This document shows, one piece after another, positions 28,538 through 36,996 of a stretch of 64,000 nt of DNA. Both the position numbers and the translations under genes were made by a program. The notes under the pieces are model-generated. The model saw nothing but the letters and a program-made list of their open reading frames with translations, had not been told where the DNA came from and made no database searches. The DNA comes from Arthrobacter agilis (GTDB lineage: Bacteria; Actinomycetota; Actinomycetes; Actinomycetales; Micrococcaceae), in NCBI RefSeq assembly GCF_002157505.1, contig NZ_NFSC01000028.1:372001-436000 (forward strand), in the 5' to 3' direction. Every line of letters begins with the position of its first letter. Position 1 is the first letter of the stretch.

Positions 28538-29242
28538 CTACCGGTCCGAGCCGAGCTGCTGGGGACCCGGGATGGTTCCCGAGGCCGAGCTGTCCGTTGT
28601 GACATCGAGGTCCGCCGCGATCTCAGGGTCCACTGCGATGTCACCGGACAGGCCGGCGTCGCCTTCGTTCTCCGCGCTTGCAGGTGCCGGCTCCTCGGGC
28701 GTTTCGACCGGAGGTGCCTCGACGGCCACCGGGGCGGGCTGCTCGGTGACGAGCTTCGGAGCGGCGATCAGTACTTCAGGCTTGGGACTTTCCGTCGCAG
28801 GTTCCGGGGTGCCCGTCACCTTCTTCGAATCCAGCTCGATGGTTCCGAAGGTCGGGGAGGAGACCATGCCGAGTTTCGTGGCCGCGGCCGCCAGGTTCTG
28901 CGGCGCTTCCTTGCCCTCGATCTCGAGGACCAGGGCCTCGTTCTGCTGGCTCAGGGCAACCTGCTGGTTCCGGAGCTGCACCAGTTCGTACTGGGTGCCC
29001 GAGACGGAGATGTTGAGCATGAGGACGGCCGCCAGCGCTGCAGCCAGCACGAGCAGGCTGAAGACCGCGAAGGGCACCCTGCGTCGGGCCGGGCGCGCAG
29101 GCACGACGGACAGCGGGGTCCGGGGTTTCGGGGACGTTCCTGCGTAGCTTCCGGCGAGCCGCTCGGGGGCGACGGCGAGAGCGCCGTTCCCCGAGAAGGC
29201 CGCAGCGCCGTGTCGCTTCTCAACGGTCAGTGCCTGGCTCAT
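28538..29242 (-). CDS. FtsL-like division protein with extended acidic C-terminus
   Basis: Bitopic membrane protein in the ftsL position. A ~55-residue cytoplasmic region is followed by one membrane segment (about 57-77), then a short coiled coil ([28 protein letters not shown], up to about 110) as in FtsL/DivIC. Beyond residue ~130 there is a Pro/Glu/Ala-rich acidic tail of ~100 residues that typical FtsL proteins lack. The ATG overlaps the rsmH stop by four bases. Sequence conservation in this family is low, so assignment rests on topology and position. Confidence 0.8.
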   Translation of the reverse strand: MSQALTVEKRHGAAAFSGNGALAVAPERLAGSYAGTSPKPRTPLSVVPARPARRRVPFAVFSLLVLAAALAAVLMLNISVSGTQYELVQLRNQQVALSQQNEALVLEIEGKEAPQNLAAAATKLGMVSSPTFGTIELDSKKVTGTPEPATESPKPEVLIAAPKLVTEQPAPVAVEAPPVETPEEPAPASAENEGDAGLSGDIAVDPEIAADLDVTTDSSASGTIPGPQQLGSDR

Positions 29243-30240
29243 CTGGTGTTCCTGTCGACGGGTCCTGCTTTGATTCGTTCAACTGCCCGCAGCTTGGCCG
29301 AAGCCGCCCTCGGGTTCTCCTCGATCTCCGCCGCCGTCGGCGCTTCGGTGCCGCGCGTCAGGGAACGGAGATAGGCCTTGTGTTCCTCGAGTTCCACCGG
29401 GAACCCGACGGGTGCGGAGGACTTCGTCCCTGCGGCGAAGGCGCTCTTGACGATGCGGTCCTCGAGGGAGTGGTAGGACATCGCGACGACGCGGCCGCCG
29501 GTGATGATCGAATCGATGGCAGCGGGGACAGCGCGCTCGAGGACGGTCAGCTCCTCGTTGACCTCGATGCGCAGGGCCTGGAAGGTCCGCTTCGCGGGAT
29601 GTCCCCCGGTCCGTGCCGCAGCGGCGGGCACGACCCCGCGGATGACGTCGACCAGCTGGGAGGTGGTCCGGAGGGGTTCGATCTCCCGGGCCCGCACGAT
29701 CGCCGTCGCAATCCGCCCGGCGAACTTCTCCTCGCCCCAGGTCCGGATGATACGGAGGAGGTCCTCCGCAGCGTAGGTGTTGACGACCTCGGCCGCGGTG
29801 ATTCCCCTGCTCGTGTCCATGCGCATGTCGAGCGGTGCGTCGTAGGAGTAGGCGAACCCGCGGTCCCGCTCATCGAGTTGCAGGGACGAGACGCCGAGGT
29901 CGAACAGGACGCCGTCGACTCCGTCGATGCCGAGGTCCGCCAGGACGTCGGGCAGCTCGTCGTACACGGCGTGCACCAGGTCCGTACGGTCGGAGAACGG
30001 GGCGAGCCGCTCGCCGGCGAGGTCGAGGGCCTCGGTGTCGCGGTCGATGCCGACGAGGTGGGCCTGGGGGAAACGCTCCAGCATGCTCTCGGAGTGTCCG
30101 CCCATCCCGAGGGTGGCATCGACGACAACGGCCCGGCGTCCGGCGGCTTCCGCGGAGGCGACGGCGGGAGCGATGAGGGATACACAGCGTTCGCGGAGGA
30201 CGGGAATGTGGCGCTCACCCTTCGGCCGGTCACCCCCCAT
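29239..30240 (-). CDS. rsmH: 16S rRNA (cytosine1402-N4)-methyltransferase
   Basis: Methylates C1402 of 16S rRNA with S-adenosylmethionine. SAM-binding [14 protein letters not shown] is near residue 42; [19 protein letters not shown] and the C-terminal [12 protein letters not shown] are family hallmarks. I chose the ATG at 30240 (start [15 protein letters not shown]), where GGGGAGAGAG lies at good spacing; a GTG two codons upstream is possible. It is the first enzyme after mraZ, separated by an unusually long 257-bp gap. Confidence 0.95.
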   Translation of the reverse strand: MGGDRPKGERHIPVLRERCVSLIAPAVASAEAAGRRAVVVDATLGMGGHSESMLERFPQAHLVGIDRDTEALDLAGERLAPFSDRTDLVHAVYDELPDVLADLGIDGVDGVLFDLGVSSLQLDERDRGFAYSYDAPLDMRMDTSRGITAAEVVNTYAAEDLLRIIRTWGEEKFAGRIATAIVRAREIEPLRTTSQLVDVIRGVVPAAAARTGGHPAKRTFQALRIEVNEELTVLERAVPAAIDSIITGGRVVAMSYHSLEDRIVKSAFAAGTKSSAPVGFPVELEEHKAYLRSLTRGTEAPTAAEIEENPRAASAKLRAVERIKAGPVDRNTR

Positions 30241-30257
30241 GCGCACTCTCTCCCCTG

Positions 30258-30281
30258 CAGCTCGTCATACAGCTCGTCATA
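30258..30281. repeat. 12-bp direct duplication upstream of rsmH
   Basis: CAGCTCGTCATA occurs twice in tandem (30258-30269 and 30270-30281), in the leader just upstream of the rsmH start. Confidence 0.8.
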
Positions 30282-30361
30282 CATCGTCTCGGTGTGTGCA
30301 GGCTGTCGGGAGGAAGCTCCGCCTTCTTAGATCAGATCCCCATCCGGCCGGAGGGTCGTCG

Positions 30362-30387
30362 CCTGGCTTCGGGGAAGTGAAGCCAGG
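30362..30387. other. Hairpin in the mraZ-rsmH gap
   Basis: Perfect 9-bp stem CCTGGCTTC/GAAGCCAGG with an 8-base loop. There is no T run on either side, so it is not a standard terminator. It could stabilise or attenuate the mRNA between mraZ and rsmH. Confidence 0.55.
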
Positions 30388-30497
30388 AGTTCGACCACCG
30401 GCGGCTGGAGATCTCATCCAAGGGACGTTGCCCATCCGCGTCGTCGTTGCTGCGTCCGTGCCCTGCTGGTCCTGCTCGTCGTGCTGGTCGTACTGGA

Positions 30498-30929
30498 TCA
30501 GATGATGCCCGGGAAGGCATCCTCATCCGTGTCGGAGAAGGCGGCCTCCTTTTCGTCGAGGTACGCTTCCCATGCCTCCGCCGCCCAGATCTCTGCGCGG
30601 CTTCCTGCACCGATGACCGCGAGGTCCCGGTCCAGTCCCGCGTAGCTCCTGAGTGCCGGCGGGATGGTGATCCTGCCCTGCTTGTCGGGAACCTCGTCGG
30701 AGGCTCCTGACAGGAAGATGCGGTTGTAGTCCCTCGCCTGGCGTGACGAGATCGGTGCCGCGCGCATCTGTTCGTGAACCCTTTCGAACTCACTCATGCT
30801 GAACACGTAGATGCACCGTTCCTGGCCCCTTGTGAGGACCAGTCCCTCGCTCAGCTCCTCCCGGAACTTCGCAGGAAGGATGAGCCTGCCCTTTTCGTCG
30901 AGGCGGGGGGTGTGAGTTCCGAGGAACAT
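30498..30929 (-). CDS. mraZ: Transcriptional regulator MraZ
   Basis: DNA-binding repressor of the division/cell-wall operon that it heads. Two AbrB/SpoVT-like MraZ repeats are visible: [16 protein letters not shown] (about residues 11-26) and [17 protein letters not shown] (about 82-98). 143 aa, normal length. The ATG has only a weak Shine-Dalgarno (AGGG). Three GTGGRG boxes at exact 10-bp spacing lie about 60 bases upstream in its promoter, the expected autoregulatory operator. Confidence 0.96.
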   Translation of the reverse strand: MFLGTHTPRLDEKGRLILPAKFREELSEGLVLTRGQERCIYVFSMSEFERVHEQMRAAPISSRQARDYNRIFLSGASDEVPDKQGRITIPPALRSYAGLDRDLAVIGAGSRAEIWAAEAWEAYLDEKEAAFSDTDEDAFPGII

Positions 30930-30988
30930 CCCTGACCGCCTGTTCTGAGTCCGCCAAGCCCAGCCCGGTGCTGCCTTGCTCTTATATT

Positions 30989-31020
30989 CCCCACTTTACT
31001 CCACAACTCTCCACGGTCAA
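30989..31020 (-). promoter_or_regulatory. mraZ promoter with triple MraZ operator
   Basis: Read toward mraZ: TTGACC (31015-31020) as -35, TAAAGT (30993-30998) as -10, spacing 16. Three direct repeats GTGGAG (31009-31014), GTGGAG (30999-31004) and GTGGGG (30989-30994) recur with an exact 10-bp period across the spacer and -10. This is the layout known for MraZ binding regions, and would block polymerase binding. The predicted leader is about 55 bases. Confidence 0.82.
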
Positions 31021-31214
31021 CGCAGCCTGGCGTGGCGCGGCGCGTGTCGCTCCTCCCCCGTTCGGGGCCATTCCAGCAACGGCGCGGACCGGGTTCGGGG
31101 CGGTTCCGGGGAGGAGAGTGGAGGGCGCGGTTGAAGAGCTTCCGGAGTTGCCGTGGGTCTGCGCTGGACTTGCGGTGAAGCTGCAGGGAAGCTGCGTCGA
31201 AGCTGCGTCACAAA
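31021..31214. other. Non-coding gap between mraZ promoter and DUF3040 terminator
   Basis: Part of a 391-bp stretch (30930-31320) without a convincing gene. A plus-strand reading frame crosses it, but it begins inside the mraZ promoter and has no Shine-Dalgarno or family resemblance. A short direct repetition (GAAGCTGCG-like, 31178-31208) is the only other structure seen. Confidence 0.5.
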
Positions 31215-31246
31215 CAGAAAGAACCCGCCGTAGCGGGTTCTTTCTG
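31215..31246 (-). terminator. Terminator after the DUF3040 gene
   Basis: Perfect 14-bp stem CAGAAAGAACCCGC/GCGGGTTCTTTCTG with a 4-base loop, followed on the reverse strand by TTTG. It ends the transcript of the membrane protein gene at 31321. Confidence 0.85.
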
Positions 31247-31320
31247 GACGTTCCGGCAGTACGTGCCGTCAGCAGGAGTACAGGCGGCGGAGGCCGGCCC
31301 GGTCTAGGTCTGGTCGCGGC

Positions 31321-31698
31321 CTAGGTCTGGTCGCGCTTCCGCTCGTCCCACTTGTCCTCCAGGCTGGACATGAATCCGGTCTTGCCACCGGACGCGGCCT
31401 TCGAGGGCTTGCCCATCGGCTGCCCTGCCTCCACCTGCCTGGACTTCGTGGTCGCGAAATACACTCCGCCGCCCATGATCAGGAAGCCCACCACCCCGAT
31501 GAAGATGTTCTGGTAGACGATGCCCGCGAGAAGGACGAGGATTCCGGCGATCGTGATGAGCGATCCGATGACGAGACGCCGGGTCGACATCGACTTCCGG
31601 GTGTCCGAGGCCATCGAGTGCGCGAACTTGGGATCGTCGGCATGCAACTGCTGTTCAAGCTGATCAAGCAACCTCTGCTCGTGTTCCGAGAGTGCCAT
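31321..31698 (-). CDS. DUF3040 membrane protein
   Basis: A 125-aa protein that starts MALSEHEQRLLDQLEQQL, the hallmark of the DUF3040 family, with two adjacent hydrophobic segments (about 42-61 and 64-82) and a basic tail (DERKRDQT). The function is unknown. The same family sits near mraZ in mycobacteria (Rv2169c position), suggesting an envelope role. AAGGAGG lies six bases before the ATG, an excellent start. It is monocistronic, between its own terminator and dinB. Confidence 0.88.
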   Translation of the reverse strand: MALSEHEQRLLDQLEQQLHADDPKFAHSMASDTRKSMSTRRLVIGSLITIAGILVLLAGIVYQNIFIGVVGFLIMGGGVYFATTKSRQVEAGQPMGKPSKAASGGKTGFMSSLEDKWDERKRDQT

Positions 31699-31928
31699 GA
31701 CCGCCTCCTTGATCTGGGTACCAACGTTCCTCCACCCAACCAACGTTTCGAACGCTGACCAGGTTCCCGGCGGAAGGGCCGATGACCACGGGCTCCGGAG
31801 AAGAGATTGGCGTACTCCACGGCAGTTGGGCTACCGGGTTAAAGACTAGTTTGCTATGGGGTGGGTGCAAAGTCACAATGCGGGGTTGATTGGCCGTTCC
31901 GGCCGATGCTATTCGCCTCCCGATCGGC

Positions 31929-33281
31929 TCAACGGCGCGGATTCCGTCCATCGTCCCTGCGCTGTGCCGGCGGTGCTCCCGGCGCCGATGACACTCCCGG
32001 GCGGTTCACCCCGTCGGGCCCCGGAGCGGTCCTACGATTCCCCGCCGGGGAGTCGCCCCACCCGCCCGTCTGCCGCCCGCCCGAACGGGGCGACAGGAGA
32101 CCCGCCGGGACGACCCCTGCGTCCCCGAACTTCCGGTTCACGTCGTCCAGGGCGCGCTCGGCGATCCTCCAGTTGTCGTCCCGCCGGTCGATGGTCAGCT
32201 GCGTGGAGCCGTCCCCTCCGGTCTCGAGGGACTCGGCACGCAGGCCGATCAGCCGGACGGCCATGGGGCGCTCCCCCAAGGCTGCAAGGAGGGCTGTCGC
32301 CGCACTGTAGAGGGCGTTCGCACTGTCCACCGGCTCGTCGAGCCTCTTCGACCGGGTGAGCGTGGAGAAGTCCGCATAGCGGAGCTTCAGCGAGACTCCC
32401 CCGGCACGGTACCCGGACGCCCGGAGTCGGGTCGCCGTTCGGTGGGCGAGCCTCAGCAGTTCCCGCCGCAGGACGTCGGAATCATCGATGTCGTGGGAGA
32501 ACGTCTCCTCGGCGCCGATGCTCTTCTCCGGACGCGACACGACGACGCGCCGCGGGTCCCTGCCCCAGGCGAGGTGGTGGACGTGCTCGCCCGACGCCCC
32601 GAGCAGCCTCTTGAGGGTGGACAGGGGGGTATGGGCGACGTCCTCGACGGTCCGGATACCGATCCGGGCGAGCACTTCCTGCGTCTTCGCCCCGACACCC
32701 CAGAGCGCGGATACAGGCAATGTGTGCAGATAGGCCACCGTCTGGTCTCCCGGAATCAGCAGGAGGCCATCGGGCTTGGCCCGGGTCGACGCGATCTTCG
32801 CGACGAACTTCGTGGTCGCGGCTCCTACGCTCGCCGTGATGCCGAGGGACGACCGGATCTCGGCCCGGACCTGCTCGCCGATGGCGCGGGGCCCGCCGAG
32901 CCGCCGGATGGACCCGGAGACATCGAGGAATGCCTCGTCCACGCTCAGCTGCTCCACCTCGGGGGTCACCGAACGGAAGATCTGCATGACCTGTCCCGAT
33001 ACCTCCGAGTACCGCCCGTGATGGGGCGGCAGGATGACGGCCGTGGGACATTGCCGCATCGCGACCGCCATCGGCATGGCGGAGCGCACCCCGAACCTGC
33101 GCGCTTCATAGGACGCGGACAGGACGACGGAGCGCCCCGACGGGGAACCGACGACGACGGGCACACCGCGCAGGTGGGGATGGTCGAGGAGCTCCACCGA
33201 GACGAAGAAGGCGTCCATGTCGATGTGCAGGATGGAGCACTCCGCGTGTTCGGCTACCCTCGGCCCCTCGTCGTTCGACAC
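31929..33281 (-). CDS. dinB: DNA polymerase IV (Y family)
   Basis: Error-prone translesion polymerase. Catalytic acidic residues are in HIDMDAFFVSVE (start of palm) and QLSVDEAFLDVSG; the fingers motif SASYEARRFGVRSAMP and thumb VGAKTQEVLARIGI follow. After the little-finger domain a ~60-residue Pro/Gly/Arg-rich tail ends the protein. The likely start is GTG at 33281 (VSNDEG...), six bases below TACGAT, so probably leaderless; an ATG two codons upstream and a much longer open frame also exist. No LexA-type operator was found upstream. It is divergent from the polyprenyl synthase gene. About 450 aa. Confidence 0.93.
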   Translation of the reverse strand: MSNDEGPRVAEHAECSILHIDMDAFFVSVELLDHPHLRGVPVVVGSPSGRSVVLSASYEARRFGVRSAMPMAVAMRQCPTAVILPPHHGRYSEVSGQVMQIFRSVTPEVEQLSVDEAFLDVSGSIRRLGGPRAIGEQVRAEIRSSLGITASVGAATTKFVAKIASTRAKPDGLLLIPGDQTVAYLHTLPVSALWGVGAKTQEVLARIGIRTVEDVAHTPLSTLKRLLGASGEHVHHLAWGRDPRRVVVSRPEKSIGAEETFSHDIDDSDVLRRELLRLAHRTATRLRASGYRAGGVSLKLRYADFSTLTRSKRLDEPVDSANALYSAATALLAALGERPMAVRLIGLRAESLETGGDGSTQLTIDRRDDNWRIAERALDDVNRKFGDAGVVPAGLLSPRSGGRQTGGWGDSPAGNRRTAPGPDGVNRPGVSSAPGAPPAQRRDDGRNPRR

Positions 33282-33287
33282 GCACAT

Positions 33288-33293
33288 ATCGTA
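33288..33293 (-). promoter_or_regulatory. -10 box of a probable leaderless dinB transcript
   Basis: TACGAT on the reverse strand, six bases from the GTG at 33281 and directly abutting the alternative ATG at 33287. Confidence 0.4.
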
Positions 33294-33462
33294 CGCAGCA
33301 TCACCGACACCGCGGCCACCGGGCCTGTCCCCTGCCTTCTCCCCTCCCTGCCCGACCTGCCCGGCCTGCGGCGCAGTCCTCGGAGAACGCCGAGCGGCAG
33401 GGCGTCCGGGCCCGCCGGATAGAGTGGACGGACCACGACCAGCCGAGCTGCCCGGGAGATCC

Positions 33463-34587
33463 ATGCCGTCCGCACCTGCCACCCCCGACACGGGCGGGTC
33501 CATCCCCGACGACGTCACCGCCGAGCAGGACCGCTTCCGGTCCTCGCTGACGCGGACGATCGAGGACTTCCTCGCGGAGCAACGGGAGGTGCTGGCAGGG
33601 ATCTCCGACGAGTCCCTGCCCCTCATCTCGAGCATCGCCACCCTGACGAGGGGCGGCAAGAGGATGCGGGCGCTCCTGTGCTACTGGGGATGGCGGGCTG
33701 CGGGCGGATCACCGTCCGCGTCGGCGCCGGTCGTCGCCGGAACGGCGCTCGAGTTCTTCCAGGCGGCGGCCCTGATCCATGACGACATCATCGACCGGTC
33801 GGACACACGTCGAGGACGGCCCAGCGTCCACCGGCAGTTCACGGCCCGACACTCGGACGCGGGCTGGCACCTCGACCCCGAGCGCTTCGGTGTCTCGGCG
33901 GCCATCCTGGCCGGAGACCTCTGCCTCGCCTTCAGCGAGGAGCTGTTCACGGCGTCATGCCCGGATGCCCCGGGCGGTGCGGCCCGCACGATCTTCAACC
34001 GCATGCGGACGGAGGTGATGGCCGGACAGTACCTCGACCTCCTGGAGGAGGCCGTCGGCCCGGACCAGGCACCCGCCGTCGCCGAGGAGCGCGCCCTCAA
34101 CATCCTCCGCTTCAAGTCCGCCAAGTACTCGATGGAGCGTCCCCTCATGCTCGGCGGGGCGCTGGCCGGGGCGGACGACGGACTGCTGCGGGCCTACTCC
34201 GCCTTCGCCCTTCCGCTCGGCGAGGCGTTCCAGCTGCGGGACGACGTCCTCGGCGTGTTCGGCGATCCGGAGGTGACCGGCAAGCCTGCGGGAGACGACC
34301 TCCGCGAGGGCAAGCGCACCTTCCTCGTAGCGCGCGCCCTGGGATCCAGCGGGAGCAAGGCCCGCGCCGGGATCAATGCCATGCTGGGTGACACCTCCTT
34401 GGACGACGCCGGCGTCGCCATGCTGCGCGGCCTGATCATCGAGAGCGGCGCGCTGGCCCACACCGAGCGGCTCATCGCGGACAAGTCGGAGGAGGCGTTC
34501 TCAGCACTGGCCGGGCTCGGGATCGATGCCGTGTCGAGGCGCGCACTGCACCTCCTGGCGGAAGCGGCAGTCACCCGCACCGCATAG
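33463..34587 (+). CDS. idsA: Polyprenyl diphosphate synthase (geranylgeranyl/farnesyl type)
   Basis: Condenses isopentenyl diphosphate onto allylic diphosphates to make C15-C20+ chains for quinones, carotenoids or undecaprenyl precursors. The first aspartate-rich motif is HDDIIDRSD (about residue 106) and the second LRDDVLGVFGD (about 258), with GGKRMRALL near 66. The ATG at 33463 follows GGGAG; 374 aa. In M. tuberculosis, idsA2 (Rv2173) is likewise next to the Rv2175c/PknL pair. Chain length cannot be read reliably from the sequence. Confidence 0.92.
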   Translation: MPSAPATPDTGGSIPDDVTAEQDRFRSSLTRTIEDFLAEQREVLAGISDESLPLISSIATLTRGGKRMRALLCYWGWRAAGGSPSASAPVVAGTALEFFQAAALIHDDIIDRSDTRRGRPSVHRQFTARHSDAGWHLDPERFGVSAAILAGDLCLAFSEELFTASCPDAPGGAARTIFNRMRTEVMAGQYLDLLEEAVGPDQAPAVAEERALNILRFKSAKYSMERPLMLGGALAGADDGLLRAYSAFALPLGEAFQLRDDVLGVFGDPEVTGKPAGDDLREGKRTFLVARALGSSGSKARAGINAMLGDTSLDDAGVAMLRGLIIESGALAHTERLIADKSEEAFSALAGLGIDAVSRRALHLLAEAAVTRTA

Positions 34588-34599
34588 ACGGCGGCCGAC

Positions 34600-34613
34600 G
34601 CCTCACCCGAGGC
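34600..34613. terminator. Small hairpin between convergent genes
   Basis: GCCTC-ACCC-GAGGC, only 5 bp, between the polyprenyl synthase and Rv2175c-like stops. A weak candidate. Confidence 0.3.
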
Positions 34614-34622
34614 AGGACCTCC

Positions 34623-34976
34623 CTACCAGGCGGCTGCCTGGGCGCGACGCCGGATCTCGGTCTTCCGCCCCTCGCGGAGCGCATCGATCGGACGACCCGG
34701 AAGGGATTCGTCATCGGTGTAGAGCCAGCGGATGATGTCCTCGTCGCCGTATCCGGAGTCCGCGAGGACGACGACGGTCCCCCGCAGGCTGTCCAGGACA
34801 TCACCGTCGACCAGGAAATCGGCGGGCACGCTGCGGACATTGCGCTCTCCGACCCGCACGCTGACCAGGGACCGGTCACTGATGAGCGAGTGCACCTTGG
34901 TGATGGGCAGATCGAGGGCCTCGGCCACCTCCGGGAGATTGAGCCAGGCCGGGACGAGTTGTTCGAGTTCAGTCAC
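34623..34976 (-). CDS. Rv2175c-family DNA-binding protein
   Basis: Small winged-helix protein; in M. tuberculosis its homologue binds DNA and is phosphorylated by PknL. The helix-turn-helix region is PEVAEALDLPITKVHSLISDRSL (about 15-38). The C-terminal part WLYTDDESLPGRPIDALREGRKTEIRRRAQ is typical of the family. The GTG at 34976 gives 117 aa, near the family length; the open frame continues upstream but that part is not conserved-looking. Convergent with the polyprenyl synthase and divergent from the LysM gene. The kinase gene is 2 kb away, as discussed for pknL. Confidence 0.85.
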   Translation of the reverse strand: MTELEQLVPAWLNLPEVAEALDLPITKVHSLISDRSLVSVRVGERNVRSVPADFLVDGDVLDSLRGTVVVLADSGYGDEDIIRWLYTDDESLPGRPIDALREGRKTEIRRRAQAAAW

Positions 34977-35281
34977 CGTCCAAGCGTGCCATGCTCCGGG
35001 AGCCAACTCCACCCGAGGGGCCGCGCGGCCCGTGCAGCCCGGCCCGGAGGGCCATCCTGCACGCAGCATTCTTCGAGCGACACGCCGAGCGGGAGAATCC
35101 CGCAGTTCCGGCACCCCTTGTGCTACTCCCTTTTTCGTGTAGATTCACAGGAGCCACACAAGTAACACTATCAACACAGGACTCAGTAGCATCACCAGCA
35201 CGTGCAGGTGCCCGGCCACGACCAGCTCTTCGGGTACATGCGTCCGCGCGGACTCAGCCGCCAACAGACGAGGAACGAAAC
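34977..35281 (+). promoter_or_regulatory. Divergent intergenic region with LysM gene promoter
   Basis: This 305-bp gap between divergent genes holds a good plus-strand promoter: TTGTGC (35118-35123), 16-bp spacer, TAGATT (35140-35145). The predicted leader is ~130 bases and contains GAGG eight bases before the ATG. I checked it for a cyclic di-AMP (ydaO) riboswitch, which often precedes such genes, and did not find the conserved blocks. Confidence 0.55.
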
Positions 35282-36850
35282 ATGACTGCCCAGCGATCGA
35301 ATGCACCGCTGAACGGGAACCGCCGGAAGGTTGCCGGCGCACGCCCGCGCGGCCTGAACGTCGCCGTGACCACCGCCGCCCTGCCGGCGGTGATTCTCTC
35401 TTCCGTCGCCCTCGCCCAACCGGCGTCGGCAGCTCCCGCGCCGCAGACGTCCTCTACCCGGCACTTCGCAGCAACGGCGGCGACGCTTCCCTCGCGCGCA
35501 GTCGTGCCTGCCGCCCTCGTCGCCAGCCAGCTACCGGCACGGAACATCGCCATCGCGACGCAGACCGTCCCCAGCGAGTACACGATCAAGCCGGGTGACA
35601 CGATCGGGGCGATCGCCAAGCGCTACGGCCTGTCGACGGACGCCGTCCTCAAGCTCAATGCCATGGACGCGCGCACCATCATCTACCCCGGCCGGAAGAT
35701 CCGGCTGACGGGCAGCGCGCCTGCGGCCACACCGGCTCCCGCCCCCGCCGCTCCCCGGTCCGAAGCGACCTACGTCGTGAAGGCCGGTGACACCCTCGGT
35801 GCCATCGCAGCCCGCAACGGCGTCAGCCTGCAGAGCGTCCTCACGGCCAACAACCTCTCGCTCACCTCGACCATCTACCCCGGGCAGAAGATCCGCCTCT
35901 CGGGCGCGACCCCGGCTCCCGCACCCGTCACGCCGGCCCCCGCACCCGTCAAGCCGGCGCCTGCGCCTGCGCCTGCTGTCGGCACCTATACGGTCAAGGC
36001 CGGTGACACCCTGGGTGCCATCGCCTCCCGCAACGGCGTCAGCCTGCAGAGCGTCCTCACGGCCAACAACCTCTCGCTCACCTCGACCATCTACCCGGGC
36101 CAGAAGCTCAAGCTCACTGCCGTCACGACCCAGTCGACGCCGCCGAAGGCGCCCCAGCCAGCACCCGCACCCGCCACCGGCTCCTACACGGTGAAGGCCG
36201 GTGACACGCTCGGTGCCATCGCCTCCCGCAACGGCGTCAGCCTCTCCGCCCTGCTGTCCGCCAACAGGATGACGACGGCCACGGTCATCTATCCCGGGCA
36301 GAAACTCACCCTCCCGGGCAAGGACACCACAGCGGCTCCCGCTCCGGCGCCCGCTCCCTCCGATCTTGTCCCCTCGACCTTCCTCGGCTACACGTACCCG
36401 GATCGGGTCGTCGCCGACGCGAACGCCAACAAGGCACTGCTCAACTCACTCCCCGCGCCGTCGCCCGCGCAGATGCAGCAGATCGTCGCCGACACCGCGC
36501 GCTCCATGGGCGTCGATCCCAGCCTCGCCCTCGCATTCGCGTTCCAGGAATCCAGCTTCAACCAGCGAGCGGTCTCGCCCGCGAACGCCATCGGCACGAT
36601 GCAGGTCATCCCCTCCTCCGGCCAGTGGGCGAGCGACCTCGTCGGCCGCAAGCTGAACCTGCTGGATCCCTACGACAACGCGACGGCGGGCATCGCGATC
36701 ATCCGTTCGCTCGTCCGCACCAGCCCGTCGCTGGACATCGCCATCGCCTCGTACTACCAGGGCCAGTACTCGGTGCAGACCCGGGGCATGTTCGAGGACA
36801 CCAAGCAGTACGTCGCTTCCATCAAGGCCCACCAGAAGAACTTCCGGTAG
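35282..36850 (+). CDS. Secreted wall hydrolase: four LysM domains and a lytic transglycosylase domain
   Basis: Predicted exported enzyme that binds and cleaves peptidoglycan glycan chains. A signal peptide spans residues 1 to about 57 (hydrophobic VAVTTAALPAVILSSVALA, cleavage near ASA). Four LysM domains follow (about 100-141, 162-203, 235-276, 302-343), joined by Pro/Ala linkers. The C-terminal domain (about 375-522) has the transglycosylase pattern, with the catalytic Glu in FAFQESSFNQRAVS and then AIGTMQVIPSSGQW. LysM domains 2 and 3 share 70 identical bases in a row, a sign of recent duplication or conversion. ATG with GAGG upstream; 522 aa. It lies between the Rv2175c-like gene and pknL. 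Confidence 0.9.
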   Translation: MTAQRSNAPLNGNRRKVAGARPRGLNVAVTTAALPAVILSSVALAQPASAAPAPQTSSTRHFAATAATLPSRAVVPAALVASQLPARNIAIATQTVPSEYTIKPGDTIGAIAKRYGLSTDAVLKLNAMDARTIIYPGRKIRLTGSAPAATPAPAPAAPRSEATYVVKAGDTLGAIAARNGVSLQSVLTANNLSLTSTIYPGQKIRLSGATPAPAPVTPAPAPVKPAPAPAPAVGTYTVKAGDTLGAIASRNGVSLQSVLTANNLSLTSTIYPGQKLKLTAVTTQSTPPKAPQPAPAPATGSYTVKAGDTLGAIASRNGVSLSALLSANRMTTATVIYPGQKLTLPGKDTTAAPAPAPAPSDLVPSTFLGYTYPDRVVADANANKALLNSLPAPSPAQMQQIVADTARSMGVDPSLALAFAFQESSFNQRAVSPANAIGTMQVIPSSGQWASDLVGRKLNLLDPYDNATAGIAIIRSLVRTSPSLDIAIASYYQGQYSVQTRGMFEDTKQYVASIKAHQKNFR

Positions 36851-36984
36851 GACCAGGACCTCCAGGCCCGGTCGTTCCCGAGAGGGACGGGTCCAACCGG
36901 GTACGAGGGCGGCACGAGTTCGATACGAGGACGGTACGGGGGCGGGGTCGCGTGGTGGTCCCGCTCCCTCCTGCTGCACGCGCT

Positions 36985-36990
36985 TAGTAT
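36985..36990 (+). promoter_or_regulatory. -10 box of a probable leaderless pknL transcript
   Basis: TAGTAT is six bases from the GTG at 36997, the same geometry as hisD, dnaE and aroG. Confidence 0.45.
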
Positions 36991-36996
36991 CGGATG

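Noticed and set aside
23342-29374. A 2010-codon open frame opposite murF, murE, the PBP gene and ftsL
   Set aside because: Same artefact: it spans several conserved genes in reverse, and its His/Asp/Arg/Val-rich translation resembles no protein.
30968-31324. Plus-strand frame between mraZ and the DUF3040 gene
   Set aside because: It starts in the mraZ promoter, runs through the terminator hairpin and has no ribosome site or recognisable domain.
33282-33659. Long N-terminal extension of DinB in an open upstream frame
   Set aside because: It would overlap the start of the divergent polyprenyl synthase gene and has no family resemblance; a -10 box sits beside the shorter start.
34977-35281. 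Possible cyclic di-AMP riboswitch upstream of the LysM wall hydrolase
   Set aside because: Such genes often carry one, but the conserved GGGGTGAA-type and GCCGGGGAA-type blocks are not present in this leader.
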